DNA of 54,366 bases, taken from positions 1 to 54,366 of the forward strand of contig NZ_JAJTBB010000067.1 of NCBI RefSeq assembly GCF_021287135.1, read 5' to 3'. The position numbers and the translations under genes are program-made. This document shows, piece after piece, positions 15,790 through 24,306 of the stretch. This DNA comes from Acidovorax sp. (GTDB lineage: Bacteria; Pseudomonadota; Gammaproteobacteria; Burkholderiales; Burkholderiaceae_C). A model generated the notes under the pieces. That model did not search any database and was not told the DNA's origin. It saw only the letters and a list, made by a program, of their open reading frames with translations. Position 1 is the stretch's first letter, and every line of letters begins with the position of its first letter.

Positions 15790-16461
15790 TCAAGGAACCC
15801 CAAAGGCGGCGCGGGCTTGCAGCGCCGCGTCGCGCGCATGGCAGCCCTCCAGGTGGTCGTTGACCAGCCCCATGGCCTGCATGAAGGCGTACACCGTGGT
15901 GGGGCCGACAAAGCTCCAGCCCCGTTTCTTGAGGTCTTTGGACATCGCGACGGACGCCGCGGACGTGGACAGCGTGCGCGCCACCTCGCGGGTGATGCGT
16001 TCGGGCCGGTCGGCCACGGCGGGCTCGTAGCGCCACACGTAATGCGCCAGCGAACCGAATTCGCGCCGCAGCTCCAGCACGCGCTTCGCGTTGTTGATGG
16101 TGGACTCGATCTTGCCCCGGTGGCGCACGATGCCCGCGTCCTGCACCAGGCGCTCCACGTCGGCCGCACCGAAGGCGGCCACCTGCTCGGCATCAAAGTG
16201 GGCAAACGCGGCGCGAAAGCCTTCGCGCTTGTTCAGGATGGTGAGCCAGCTCAGGCCGGACTGGAAACCTTCAAGGCAGATCTTCTCGAACAGCCGCCGG
16301 TCGTCCGCCACCGGAAAGCCCCACTCATGGTCGTGGTAATGGCGGTACAAGGGCGTGGCCTGGCACCAGGTGCATCGCGGGCAGCCCGCCTCGTCGGCGA
16401 ACAGGCCCGCAGGCAATGCTTCCAGGGAAACCGGCCGTTCAGCGAGGGGTTCGGAGGTCAT
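15790..16461 (-). CDS. tag: DNA-3-methyladenine glycosylase I
   Basis: The 223-residue base-excision repair enzyme removes 3-methyladenine (EC 3.2.2.20). It carries an N-terminal extension of about 28 residues, then aligns along E. coli Tag: CTWCQATPLYRHYHDHEWGFP, LFEKICLEGFQSGLSWLTILNKR, VERLVQDAGIVRHRGKI, LKKRGWSFVGPTTVYAFMQAMGLVNDH. The zinc ligands are Cys30, His43 and the His and Cys of NDHLEGC; the catalytic Glu lies in LEG. An alternative ATG at 16470 adds three residues. TAGAAT just upstream of 16461 looks like a -10 box and would make the message nearly or fully leaderless. Confidence 0.93.
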   Translation of the reverse strand: MTSEPLAERPVSLEALPAGLFADEAGCPRCTWCQATPLYRHYHDHEWGFPVADDRRLFEKICLEGFQSGLSWLTILNKREGFRAAFAHFDAEQVAAFGAADVERLVQDAGIVRHRGKIESTINNAKRVLELRREFGSLAHYVWRYEPAVADRPERITREVARTLSTSAASVAMSKDLKKRGWSFVGPTTVYAFMQAMGLVNDHLEGCHARDAALQARAAFGVP

Positions 16462-16542
16462 GCGTTGCATTCTAGGAGCCACGTTGGCCAGGCTGCTGAC
16501 AGCCCGTCGGCACCCGCGGCGCGCTGCCCATAAACTGCCTGG

Positions 16543-17730
16543 ATGCGCGCGCTTTCCCTTCCTCTGCGGGCCTTGCCGGCCCTTCTGTTGTGCCTTGCGC
16601 TGGCGGGGTGCGCCAGCACGACCGCCTCGCTGGGCTACTACTGGCAGTCGCTGCGCGGCCACGTGCAGCTGATGCAGGCGGCCGAGCCCATCGACCAATG
16701 GGTGGCGCGGCCCGACATTTCCCCCGCGCTGCGCGAACGGCTGCAGCTGGCACAGCGAGCCCGCGCATTCGCCATTGCCGAGCTGGGCCTGCCCGACAAC
16801 GCCAGCTACCGCCGCTATGCGGACCTGAAGCGCACGGCGGCCGTGTGGAATGTGGTGGCAGCCCCGCCGTATGCGCTGACGCTGCATACCTGGTGCTTCC
16901 CGGTGACGGGCTGCATTGGCTACCGGGGCTACTTTGCCGAGGCCGACGCCCAGGCCGAGGCCGCCGAGCTGGCGGCACAAGGCCTTGAGGTGGAGGTGTA
17001 CGGCGTGCCGGCGTACTCCACGCTGGGGTACATGAACTGGGCCGGCGGCGACCCGCTGCTGTCCACCTTCATCGGCTGGCCCGAGGGCGACTTCGTGCGG
17101 CTGCTGTTCCACGAGCTGGCGCACCAGGTGGCCTATGCCAAGGACGACACGCTGTTCAACGAATCGTTTGCCACGGCCGTCGAACGCATCGGCGTGGCGC
17201 GCTGGCTCCAGGCGCACGCCACCCCGGCAGTGCGCGCGGCCTACGCCACCAGCGAGGCGCGGCGCAGCGCGTTCCGCGCCCTCACGCGCGCCACCCGCGG
17301 GCGGCTGGCGCAGATTTATGAAGAAAATAAGGCTCCAGCGCTTACTGAGCAAGCGCTGACAGCTATGAAAAGTGAAGCAATGCAGCGCTTTCACAGCGAC
17401 TACGCCGCGCTGCGCGCGCAGTGGCTGGCGCCGCAGGACGGCGGCCCGCCGCCGGCCACCACGGCCCAGGTGGCGGGGTACGACCGCTGGGTGGCGCGGG
17501 CCAACAATGCCAGCTTTGCCGCCCAGGCGGCCTACGACGAGCAGGTGCCGGCCTTCCTGGCCCTGTTCGAGCGCGAGGGCCGCGACTTCGCCCGGTTTTA
17601 TGATGCCGTGCGGCAGCTGGCCCGGCAGCCGCGCGAAGCGCGCCACGAGGCCCTGCGCTTGCTGCAGTCCCCTGGCACCACGACTACCACCATCACCATC
17701 CCCAGCCCCAAGGAGAGCCCCGGTGTCTGA
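16543..17730 (+). CDS. Putative lipoprotein aminopeptidase (zinc metallopeptidase)
   Basis: The 395-residue product starts with a lipoprotein signal peptide; the lipobox LAGC ends at Cys23, so it is probably anchored to a membrane facing the periplasm. It belongs to the predicted aminopeptidase family with YYWQSLRGHVQLM after the lipid site. The segment CFPVTGCIGYRGYF and the zinc motif HELAHQ (His190, Glu191, His194) with a downstream NESFATAVE glutamate are intact. Residues about 260-278 (YEENKAPALTEQ onwards) are encoded by an in-frame copy of the dispersed repeat at 17321-17375. Its end overlaps the start of the PHA-system gene. Confidence 0.82.
   Translation: MRALSLPLRALPALLLCLALAGCASTTASLGYYWQSLRGHVQLMQAAEPIDQWVARPDISPALRERLQLAQRARAFAIAELGLPDNASYRRYADLKRTAAVWNVVAAPPYALTLHTWCFPVTGCIGYRGYFAEADAQAEAAELAAQGLEVEVYGVPAYSTLGYMNWAGGDPLLSTFIGWPEGDFVRLLFHELAHQVAYAKDDTLFNESFATAVERIGVARWLQAHATPAVRAAYATSEARRSAFRALTRATRGRLAQIYEENKAPALTEQALTAMKSEAMQRFHSDYAALRAQWLAPQDGGPPPATTAQVAGYDRWVARANNASFAAQAAYDEQVPAFLALFEREGRDFARFYDAVRQLARQPREARHEALRLLQSPGTTTTTITIPSPKESPGV
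17321..17375 (-). repeat. Dispersed repeat, copy a (inside the aminopeptidase gene)
   Basis: On the minus strand: CATAGCTGTCAGCGCTTGCT, then AGTAAGCGCTGGAGCC and an A/T-rich tail. The pattern ATAGCTG(C/T)..GCGCTT, a short spacer, AAGCGCT.GAG.CC is shared with the copies at 27142, 41019 and 44724, and in part with those at 48700 and 51366. It is read in frame by the host gene. Confidence 0.65.
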
Positions 17731-18100
17731 CATCCATATCCATCGCGAACACCACCTGGGCCTGCCCGCGGCCCGCAAGATCGCTTTCGCATGGGCCGAG
17801 AAGGCCGAGGCAAAGTTCGACATGGAATGCGTGTACGAAGAAGGCGACACCGAAGACCTGCTCACCTTCAGCCGCTCGGGCGTCAAGGGCACGCTGCGGG
17901 TGGATGCGCGCCAGTTCGAGATGAAGGCCCAGCTCGGCTTCCTGTTCAGCGCGTTCAAGGACCGCATCGAATCCGAGATCGGCGAGCAGTTGGACGCACT
18001 GCTGAGCCCTGCCGCCAGCGCCAAGGCCGCCGCCAAAAAACCCGCGGCCCGCAGCGCGCCCGCCAAGGCCGCCCCGCCCGCCAAGCCCCGCAAGGCCTGA
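17723..18100 (+). CDS. Polyhydroxyalkanoic acid system family protein
   Basis: The 125-residue product matches the PHA-granule region family: DIHIHREHHLGLPAARKIAFAWAEKAEAKF, FSRSGVKGTLRVDARQFEMKAQLGFLFSAFKDRIESEI, then an Ala/Lys/Pro-rich basic tail (about 93-125) of the kind seen in granule or DNA-associated proteins. Start is GTG at 17723, preceded by AAGGAG, and it overlaps the end of the aminopeptidase gene. The role is inferred from family association with polyhydroxyalkanoate genes; the PHA synthase itself is not in this window. Confidence 0.82.
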   Translation: MSDIHIHREHHLGLPAARKIAFAWAEKAEAKFDMECVYEEGDTEDLLTFSRSGVKGTLRVDARQFEMKAQLGFLFSAFKDRIESEIGEQLDALLSPAASAKAAAKKPAARSAPAKAAPPAKPRKA

Positions 18101-18119
18101 ACCGGCGGTTCCAAGCCGC

Positions 18120-19193
18120 CTACGCGGCAGCGCGCAGCCGCGGCGCGTGCGACTGCAGGGCGCCAAACAGGTCCTTGGGGTCGGGCAGCGCCGGCACCAG
18201 CGCGATCCGCTCGCCCAGGCCCAGCTCGGCCGCGGCGTCGTGCAGGAAGCGCAGCGCCGCGTAGTCCTCCAGCGCAAAGCCGACCGAGTCGAACACGGTG
18301 ATCTGGCTATCCGCCGTGCGGCCGGGGCGGCGGGCCGCGAGCACCTCCCACAGCTCGGTCACCGGGAAGTCGGCCGGCAGCTGCTGGATGTCGCCCTCGA
18401 TCCGGGTCTGCGGGGCGTATTCGACAAACACCTGCGCCTGGCGCAGCACGTCGGCGTGCAGCTCGGTCTTGCCCGGGCAATCGCCGCCCACCGCATTGAT
18501 GTGCTGGCCCGGCGCGAGCATGTCGGCGGTCAGCAGGTTGGCGTGCGCCTTGTCGGCCGTGGCCGTGGTCACGATGTCGGCGCCCTGCGCGGCTTCGGCC
18601 GTGCTGCGGCAGGCCACGGTGCGCAGGCCGGTGCCTTGCAGGTTCCTGCGCAGCTTGGCGGTGGCTGCGGGGTCGGTGTCGAACAGGCGCAGGGTGTCGA
18701 TGCCCAGCAGGTGGTGGAACGCCAGCGCCTGGAACTCGGCCTGCGCCCCGTTGCCGATGAGGGCCAGGGTGCGGCTGCCGCGCCGGGCCAGGGCCTGGGC
18801 CGCCACGGCCGACATGGCGGCCGTGCGCAAGGCCGTGGTGAATGTCAGCTCGCTGAGCAGCACCGGCAGGCCGGTCGCCACGTCGGCCAGCACGCCGAAG
18901 GCCATCACCGTGGGCAGCCCGTGCTGCAGGTTCTTGGGGTGGCCGTTGACGTACTTGAAGGCATAGCGGTGCGCGTCGGCCACGGGCATCAGCTCGATCA
19001 CGCCGTCGCGCGAATGGCTGGCCACCCGGGCCGACTTGTCGAACGCTTCCCAGCGCAGGAAGTCTGCGCGCAGGTTGTCGGCAATGGCGCGCAGGCAATT
19101 TTCCAGGCCCCGGCGGCGGACCAGTTCGGCCACGTCGTGGGTGCTGAGGTACAGGGTGGGGGTAAGGGTGGGGGCGGGGGCATGGGAAGGCAT
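18120..19193 (-). CDS. ocd: Ornithine cyclodeaminase
   Basis: The 357-residue enzyme of the ornithine cyclodeaminase/mu-crystallin family converts L-ornithine to L-proline and ammonia with bound NAD (EC 4.3.1.12). Substrate-side residues lie in RVASHSRDGVIELMP and YAFKYVNGHPKN. The Rossmann glycine motif is IGNGAQAEFQALAF (about 145-158). AVGGDCPGKTEL and VFDSVGFALEDYAALRFL are typical of true Ocd. The gene stands alone on the minus strand, divergent from the HMG-CoA lyase gene 258 bp away. Related family members reduce imines, so another substrate is possible, but the match to Ocd is close. Confidence 0.88.
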   Translation of the reverse strand: MPSHAPAPTLTPTLYLSTHDVAELVRRRGLENCLRAIADNLRADFLRWEAFDKSARVASHSRDGVIELMPVADAHRYAFKYVNGHPKNLQHGLPTVMAFGVLADVATGLPVLLSELTFTTALRTAAMSAVAAQALARRGSRTLALIGNGAQAEFQALAFHHLLGIDTLRLFDTDPAATAKLRRNLQGTGLRTVACRSTAEAAQGADIVTTATADKAHANLLTADMLAPGQHINAVGGDCPGKTELHADVLRQAQVFVEYAPQTRIEGDIQQLPADFPVTELWEVLAARRPGRTADSQITVFDSVGFALEDYAALRFLHDAAAELGLGERIALVPALPDPKDLFGALQSHAPRLRAAA

Positions 19194-19377
19194 GGCGGGT
19201 GTCTCCGGATCGGTTCAGCACAGTGTCGCCAGCCGCCGCAGCAAGGGGAATCGCCCAATGTGCGCACACTGCGCCGCCGCCTGAGCGCTGTGCCAGCGCA
19301 AACTGCCACTTTGCTCGGGGCCGGAAAGCCTGCCCAAGAAGCGGCCGGGCCGCAAGGGCGGCGGGGCCGCGCTATTC

Positions 19378-19415
19378 TTCGCACCTTTCCTTCGCACCTT
19401 TCCTTCGCACCTTCC
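19378..19415. repeat. Triple 13-bp tandem repeat upstream of the HMG-CoA lyase gene
   Basis: The unit TTCGCACCTTTCC is present three times head to tail (the third lacks one T), followed by a degenerate GCACCTCC. It lies 37-74 bp upstream of the lyase start, in the ocd/mvaB intergenic region. Confidence 0.7.
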
Positions 19416-19451
19416 CCCCGCACCTCCTGCCCCGCAGCGCTCCACCCCACC

Positions 19452-20372
19452 ATGCAACCACCGCAAGTTCTCATCAGCGAAGTCGGCCCGCGCGACGGAC
19501 TGCAGTCCGTGAAGGCCACCATGCCCACGGCGGACAAGCTCCGGTGGATCGACGCCCTGGTGGCGGCGGGGCTGCGCGAGATTGAGGTCGGCTCCTTCGT
19601 CCCCGCCCGGCTCCTGCCCCAGATGGCCGATGTGGCCGAGGTGGTGCGCCATGCGCTCACCCACCCCGGCATCACCGTCATGGCGCTGGCCCCCAACCTG
19701 CTCGGCGCCGAAGCGGCGCTGGCGGCCGGCGTGCACAAGGTCACGCTGCCGGTGTCGGCCAGCGCCGCCCATTCGCTGGCCAATGTGCGCAAGACGCGGG
19801 AAGCCATGGTCGAGGAGGTGCGCGCCGTGGTCCGCCTGCGCGATGAGCGGGCGCCGGATATGCGGGTGGAGGTGGGCCTGTCCACGGCCTTCGGCTGCAC
19901 GCTGCAGGGCGAGGTGCCCGAGGACGATGTGCTCTGGCTCGCCGGGCTGTGCGCGGAAGCAGGCGCGGACGAGATCGGGTTGTCCGACACCACCGGCATG
20001 GCCAACCCGGCGCAGGTGCGCCGCCTCTTCACGCGCCTGCGTGCCGAACTGGGCGCCAAGGCCGGGGCGGCCCACCTGCACAACACGCGCGGCCTGGGCC
20101 TGGCCAATTGCCTGGCGGCCTACGACGTGGGGGTGCGCACGTTCGACGCTTCGCTGGGCGGGCTGGGCGGCTGCCCCTATGCACCCGGGGCCTCGGGCAA
20201 TGTGGTGACGGAGGACCTGGTGTTCATGTTCGAGGCCATGGGCATTGCCACGGGCGTAGACCTGGAGCGCCTCGTGGCCGCGCGTGCGCCGCTGCAGGCC
20301 GGGCTGCCGGGCGAGCCGATCTATGGCATGACGCCCGAGGCGGGGTTGCCCAAGGGCTGGACCCAAGGCTGA
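19452..20372 (+). CDS. mvaB: Hydroxymethylglutaryl-CoA lyase
   Basis: The 306-residue TIM-barrel enzyme of the HMGL family cleaves 3-hydroxy-3-methylglutaryl-CoA to acetyl-CoA and acetoacetate (EC 4.1.3.4), the last step of leucine breakdown. The start motif SEVGPRDGLQ holds the catalytic Arg-Asp pair. HLHNTRGLGLANCLAAYDVGV carries metal-binding histidines. The glycine loop GCPYAPGASGNVVTEDLV holds the catalytic cysteine and is the HMG-CoA lyase signature. ATG 19452 matches the family start. Other leucine-pathway genes are not adjacent, so a related lyase substrate cannot be excluded. Confidence 0.9.
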   Translation: MQPPQVLISEVGPRDGLQSVKATMPTADKLRWIDALVAAGLREIEVGSFVPARLLPQMADVAEVVRHALTHPGITVMALAPNLLGAEAALAAGVHKVTLPVSASAAHSLANVRKTREAMVEEVRAVVRLRDERAPDMRVEVGLSTAFGCTLQGEVPEDDVLWLAGLCAEAGADEIGLSDTTGMANPAQVRRLFTRLRAELGAKAGAAHLHNTRGLGLANCLAAYDVGVRTFDASLGGLGGCPYAPGASGNVVTEDLVFMFEAMGIATGVDLERLVAARAPLQAGLPGEPIYGMTPEAGLPKGWTQG

Positions 20373-20388
20373 CGCACCGCCAGCGCAA

Positions 20389-20418
20389 GGAAAAAGGCGA
20401 CCTCGGTCGCCTTTTTCT
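20389..20418. terminator. Bidirectional intrinsic terminator
   Basis: AAAAAGGCGACC (20391-20402) and GGTCGCCTTTTT (20405-20416) form a 12-bp perfect stem around a two-base centre, with T runs on both strands. It lies between the convergent HMG-CoA lyase and acyl-CoA-binding protein genes and can end both transcripts. Confidence 0.9.
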
Positions 20419-20436
20419 TGGGAGAGAACCGCGGTA

Positions 20437-20691
20437 TCAGCTCAGCGAGGTGATCAGGTCCACGTACTGCTGCTTGGCCGCGTCGGCTTCGGTGCCCTTG
20501 AGCTTTTCCCATGCGTCCCACTTGGCGCGGCCCACCATGTCGGAGAAGCTGGGCTTCTTCTCGGTGTTGTCGCCCACGGTGGCCTGCTTGTACAGGGCGT
20601 AGATCTTGAGCAGCGTGGCGTTGTCGGGGCGCTCGCTGAGGTTCTTGGAATGGGCCACAGCGGCTTCGAAAGTGGCGTTCAGGTCGGCCAT
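20437..20691 (-). CDS. Acyl-CoA-binding protein
   Basis: The 84-residue four-helix protein binds long-chain acyl-CoA esters in the cytoplasm. It follows the ACBP pattern closely: ADLNATFEAAVAHSKNL, the helix-2 KIYALYKQATVGDN, KPSFSDMVGRAKWDAWEKLKG and a C-terminal YVDLITSL. ATG 20691 is preceded by AAGGAG and gives the family length; an upstream in-frame ATG would only add non-conserved residues. It is divergent from a wax ester synthase/DGAT gene that uses acyl-CoA, a sensible functional neighbour. Confidence 0.93.
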   Translation of the reverse strand: MADLNATFEAAVAHSKNLSERPDNATLLKIYALYKQATVGDNTEKKPSFSDMVGRAKWDAWEKLKGTEADAAKQQYVDLITSLS

Positions 20692-20842
20692 GTCGGTTGC
20701 TCCTTGGGTTCGGATGGGGGAGGGAAAGAACGGTGTCGGCAAGCGTTTGCTGCGTTGTATCTTACGGGCTGCGCACCGCTCTCAGCGGCGCCGTCCATAG
20801 AGGCAAGCCCCCAAAAAAACAACCACAACAGGTGTAGATCCG

Positions 20843-22453
20843 ATGGTGACCCGCATCCCAGCCGCTTCCCAAGGCGCCCACGGCACCCATGCGACCGCCG
20901 CCGCGGCCCGCCCACCGCGCACCCCGGGCCTGCCGCCCGGCGCCCGCAAAGCCGCCACCGCCGTGAAAAAGAACGTGCGGCGCGCCGCCACCGGCATGCT
21001 CGGCCTGTCGGGCGAGCGCATGAGCAAGGTCGACACGGCCTGGCTGCGCATGGACTCGGACAGCAACCTCATGATGATCAACGGGGTGTGGACCCTGGCG
21101 CCGGGCATCACCTGGGCCGCCCTGTGCGAGCGGGTGGAGCAGCGGCTGCTGCAGTACCCGCGCTTTCGCCAGCGCGTACTGGAAGACGCGGCCGGCGCCA
21201 CCTGGGTGGACGACCGCCACTTCGACCTGAGCGCCCATGTGCTGCGCGAAACCCTGCCCCACCACAAGGGCTGCAGCATGCAGCGCGCGCTGCAGGACCG
21301 GGTGGGCGAGCTGGCCATGCAGCCGCTGGACCCGCGCCGCCCGCTGTGGCAGATGCACCTGGTGGAGGACTTCGTGGGTGAGGACGGGCAGCCGGGCAGC
21401 GCGCTCATCGTGCGCATCCACCACTGCATTGCCGACGGCATCGCGCTGATCTCGGTCACCCTGTCCCTGGTCGACGGGGGCGCCGAGCCCCCCAAGCGCA
21501 GGCCCCGCGCCGGCAAGCTCGCCGCAACGGCCGAGGACTGGATTGCCGATGCCCTGATCAAGCCCTTCACCGGCCTGACGGTGAAGGCGCTCGACCTGGC
21601 CGGAGATGGCGCAGCGCGCTCGTTCAAGATGCTGGCCGCCCCGGAAAAGGCCGTGCACCACGGCCTGTCGGGCACGGCGGACATGGCGCGCGTGGCCTAC
21701 CAGCTGGTCAGCGACGCGGCGGCGCTGGCGCTGATGCCCGACGACTCCACCACCCGCCTGAAGGGCCGGCCCGGCCGCGCCAAGCGCGTGGCCTGGTGCC
21801 CGCCCATTCCGCTGGACGAGGTCAAGGCCATTGGCCGGGCGCTGAACTGCTCGGTCAACGATGTGCTGCTGTCCTGCGTGGCGGGGGCCATCGGCGGCTA
21901 CCTGCGCAGCCAGGGCGACGACCCCACGGGCCAGGAGATCCGCGCGATGATTCCGGTCAACCTGCGCCCCGTGGAAGAAGCCTGGAAGCTGGGCAACCGC
22001 TTCGGGCTGGTGCCGCTGGTGCTGCCCATCGGCGTGGCCAACCCCATCGAGCGGGTGTACGCGGTGCGCCAGCGCATGAATGCCCTCAAGGGCAGCACCC
22101 AGCCCCTGCTGGCGTTCGCCATGCTGGCGGCGGCGGGGCTGATGATCAAGCCCGCGCAGGACGCGCTGCTGAACCTGTTCGGCCGCAAGACCACGGCCGT
22201 GATGACCAACGTGCCCGGCCCCAAGGAGGCGCTCACGCTGTGCGGCGCGCGCGTCACGCAATGCATGTTCTGGGTGCCGCAGTCGGGCGACATCGGCCTG
22301 GGGGTGTCCATCCTGAGCTATGGCGGCGGCGTGCAGTTCGGCGTGATCACCGACACCACGCTGTGCCCCGAGCCGCAGCAGATCATCGACGCGTTTGCGC
22401 CGGAGTTCGCGCAACTGTCGCTGCTCACGCTAATGCTGCCCTGGGGCGAATGA
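20843..22453 (+). CDS. Wax ester synthase / diacylglycerol acyltransferase
   Basis: The 536-residue acyltransferase of the WS/DGAT family makes wax esters or triacylglycerol from acyl-CoA (EC 2.3.1.75/2.3.1.20). The catalytic HHxxxDG motif is HHCIADG (193-199). The second-half motifs NDVLLSCVAGAIGGYLR and TNVPGPKEALTLCGARV, and the C-terminal GLGVSILSYGG, are present. An Ala/Pro-rich, basic N-terminal extension of about 50 residues precedes the family start (LSGERMSKVDTAWLRMD), so a shorter form is possible. The stop overlaps the next gene's ATG (ATGA). Confidence 0.9.
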   Translation: MVTRIPAASQGAHGTHATAAAARPPRTPGLPPGARKAATAVKKNVRRAATGMLGLSGERMSKVDTAWLRMDSDSNLMMINGVWTLAPGITWAALCERVEQRLLQYPRFRQRVLEDAAGATWVDDRHFDLSAHVLRETLPHHKGCSMQRALQDRVGELAMQPLDPRRPLWQMHLVEDFVGEDGQPGSALIVRIHHCIADGIALISVTLSLVDGGAEPPKRRPRAGKLAATAEDWIADALIKPFTGLTVKALDLAGDGAARSFKMLAAPEKAVHHGLSGTADMARVAYQLVSDAAALALMPDDSTTRLKGRPGRAKRVAWCPPIPLDEVKAIGRALNCSVNDVLLSCVAGAIGGYLRSQGDDPTGQEIRAMIPVNLRPVEEAWKLGNRFGLVPLVLPIGVANPIERVYAVRQRMNALKGSTQPLLAFAMLAAAGLMIKPAQDALLNLFGRKTTAVMTNVPGPKEALTLCGARVTQCMFWVPQSGDIGLGVSILSYGGGVQFGVITDTTLCPEPQQIIDAFAPEFAQLSLLTLMLPWGE

Positions 22454-23043
22454 CTGGCGTGGCCCCTCTGCCGCTCCGGGCCTGGGCAGGCCGGGTGGGG
22501 TTGATCGTTTTGCTGCTGGGCCCCTGCGGCGCACACGCGGCGGTGGAGGAAGAAAACACCCAGCGGCCCTACGTGGTGCATGCCCAGCCCGGTGAGAGCC
22601 TGCGCGCGGCCTTGCATGCCGCCACCCCCATTGCGGTGGGTGGGCAGCGCTTTCACGGCTATACCCGCTGGAACGTGCGCTGGACCTTCCGCTGGTGGCG
22701 CGAAGCCTCCGGCCGCTGCGCGATCACCGAGGTCACCACCCGGCTGCACACCGAGGTGCAACTGCCGGAACTGCGGGCCGCGAGCCCCGAGCAACAAGCG
22801 GCTTTTGACCGGTACCTGCGGGCCCTGTCCGACCACGAACAAGGCCATGTGCGGATCGGCCGCGATGCCGCGCAGGCCATTGACCAGGGCATCCGCCAGA
22901 TGCCTGCGGCACCCGACTGCGCCACGCTGGAGCGCGAGGCGAACGCCCTGGGGCGCCGGCTGCTGCAGGACCATGGGGCACGCGAGAAGCAATATGACCA
23001 GCGCACCCGCCACGGCGCCACCCAAGGCGCGCGGCTGGACTGA
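22450..23043 (+). CDS. DUF922 secreted protein with HEXXH motif
   Basis: The 197-residue product has an N-terminal hydrophobic signal sequence (about residues 14-31, ending AHAA). A DUF922 domain follows: RFHGYTRWNVRWTFRWWREASGRCAITEV, then the putative zinc site HEQGH (129-133) and the HVRIGRDAAQAID continuation. Such proteins are predicted periplasmic zinc proteases, but activity is unproven. The start overlaps the stop of the wax ester synthase gene, so the two are cotranslated; the reason for that pairing is not clear. Two cysteines (in GRCAI and APDCATL) could form a disulfide. Confidence 0.78.
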   Translation: MTGVAPLPLRAWAGRVGLIVLLLGPCGAHAAVEEENTQRPYVVHAQPGESLRAALHAATPIAVGGQRFHGYTRWNVRWTFRWWREASGRCAITEVTTRLHTEVQLPELRAASPEQQAAFDRYLRALSDHEQGHVRIGRDAAQAIDQGIRQMPAAPDCATLEREANALGRRLLQDHGAREKQYDQRTRHGATQGARLD

Positions 23044-23070
23044 TGACGCAGGCGGAGGCCGGAAGCGGTC

Positions 23071-23679
23071 TTAGCGCGTGCGCTGTGGAGGCTTTGCCGC
23101 CAGCCCATCCGTCAGACGGGACACCGCGGCCACCACCTCAGCCACGGGCTCGCCCATCTGCACACGCACGATGGCGCCCTCCACCACCAGGGTGAGCGCC
23201 TGCGCATCTTGCGCACTTCGCGCCGACGCTGGCAGCAAGCCCGCCAGCAACGCCGTCATGTCGCGCTTGTGGCGCCGCGCGATCTCCAGCACCTCGGGCA
23301 CGGTGTCTCCCAGCTCGCTCACGCTGTTGATGAAGGCGCAACCCCGAAAGTGCTCGCTGCCCAACCATTCCGCCAGGGCGGGCGCCAAGGCCCGCGAGCG
23401 GTCCGCGCCTGCGGGCAGCGCGTGCGCATGGCGCTGCAGCGCGCCGGCAAACCAGGCCATCCAGCCCGTGTGCCGGTACTCCAGATACGCACAGATCAGG
23501 TCGTTCTTGCTCGGGAAATGCCGGTAGAAGGTTACCTTGGTCACGCCGGACTCCGCGATCACGCGGTCGATGCCCGTGGCGCGGATGCCATCCCGGTAGA
23601 ACAGCGCGTGCGCCGTGTGCAGCAGGCGGTCCCGGGGGGGCAGGTCCTGCCAGCCGGGGGGGAGAGGATCAAAGGTCAT
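23071..23679 (-). CDS. TetR-family transcriptional repressor
   Basis: The 202-residue regulator has an N-terminal TetR helix-turn-helix (about residues 16-62): [44 protein letters not shown]. The C-terminal ligand-binding domain (about 80-195) has the [12 protein letters not shown] pattern common in this branch. Two palindromes of the type GTAGACAG..CTGTCTAC lie between its start and the divergent DUF1348 gene, so it most likely represses both. The ligand is unknown. Confidence 0.9.
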   Translation of the reverse strand: MTFDPLPPGWQDLPPRDRLLHTAHALFYRDGIRATGIDRVIAESGVTKVTFYRHFPSKNDLICAYLEYRHTGWMAWFAGALQRHAHALPAGADRSRALAPALAEWLGSEHFRGCAFINSVSELGDTVPEVLEIARRHKRDMTALLAGLLPASARSAQDAQALTLVVEGAIVRVQMGEPVAEVVAAVSRLTDGLAAKPPQRTR

Positions 23680-23688
23680 TCGCCCATT

Positions 23689-23706
23689 GTAGACAAGTCT
23701 GTCTAC
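23689..23706. promoter_or_regulatory. TetR operator 1
   Basis: GTAGACAAGTCTGTCTAC is an imperfect palindrome 10-27 bp upstream of the tetR start. It is one of two sites with the half-site TGTAGACA, centred 36 bp apart. Confidence 0.75.
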
Positions 23707-23724
23707 ATGGCTTTATGATGGCGA

Positions 23725-23742
23725 GTAGACAGACCTGTCTAC
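23725..23742. promoter_or_regulatory. TetR operator 2
   Basis: GTAGACAGACCTGTCTAC is a nearly perfect palindrome 27-44 bp upstream of the DUF1348 gene. It has the same half-site as operator 1, so occupancy of both would shut the divergent promoters. Confidence 0.78.
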
Positions 23743-23768
23743 ATCTACCCTTCACCTTCGAGGTTCCC

Positions 23769-24236
23769 ATGAAAACACGACCGCCCTTGCCCCCCTTTAC
23801 CCAACACACTGCCGTACAGAAGGTGCGCCTGGCCGAAGACGGCTGGAACTCGCGCGACCCTGCCCGCGTGGCCCTGGCCTACACCGAGGACACACGCTGG
23901 CGCAACCGCGCCGAGTTCCCCGTGGGCCGCGAGGCTGCCCGGCAGCTGCTGGAGCGCAAGTGGGCGCGCGAGCTGGACTACCGCCTCATCAAGGAGCTGT
24001 GGGCGTTCAGCGGCCACCGCATCGCCGTGCGGTTTGCCTACGAATGGCATGACGACGCAGGCCAGTGGTACCGCAGCTACGGCAACGAGAACTGGGAGTT
24101 CAACGACGACGGCCTGATGGCCGTGCGCCACGCCAGCATCAACGACCGCCCCATCCAGGCCGCCGACCGGCTGTTCTTCTGGCCCCTGGGGCGCCGGCCG
24201 GACGACCATCCGGGGCTGAGCGACCTGGGGCTGTGA
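23769..24236 (+). CDS. DUF1348 / NTF2-like family protein
   Basis: The 155-residue protein follows the DUF1348 family along its whole length: [89 protein letters not shown], and [15 protein letters not shown]. The fold is NTF2/SnoaL-like, a small cone-shaped barrel used for ligand binding or simple catalysis; no function is established. ATG 23769 follows GAGG and begins where the family begins. It is divergent from, and probably repressed by, the TetR protein. Confidence 0.88.
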   Translation: MKTRPPLPPFTQHTAVQKVRLAEDGWNSRDPARVALAYTEDTRWRNRAEFPVGREAARQLLERKWARELDYRLIKELWAFSGHRIAVRFAYEWHDDAGQWYRSYGNENWEFNDDGLMAVRHASINDRPIQAADRLFFWPLGRRPDDHPGLSDLGL

Positions 24237-24306
24237 AACCCTTTGGCCGCATGCAGCGGCCAAAGGGAAGCGCCCGGGGGGCGTGCCCTCGCTCTGCCCG
24301 CCGCGC

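Noticed and set aside
19378-19415. Short regular repeats as a CRISPR remnant
   Set aside because: Units are 13 bp head to tail without spacers, and no cas genes are in the window.
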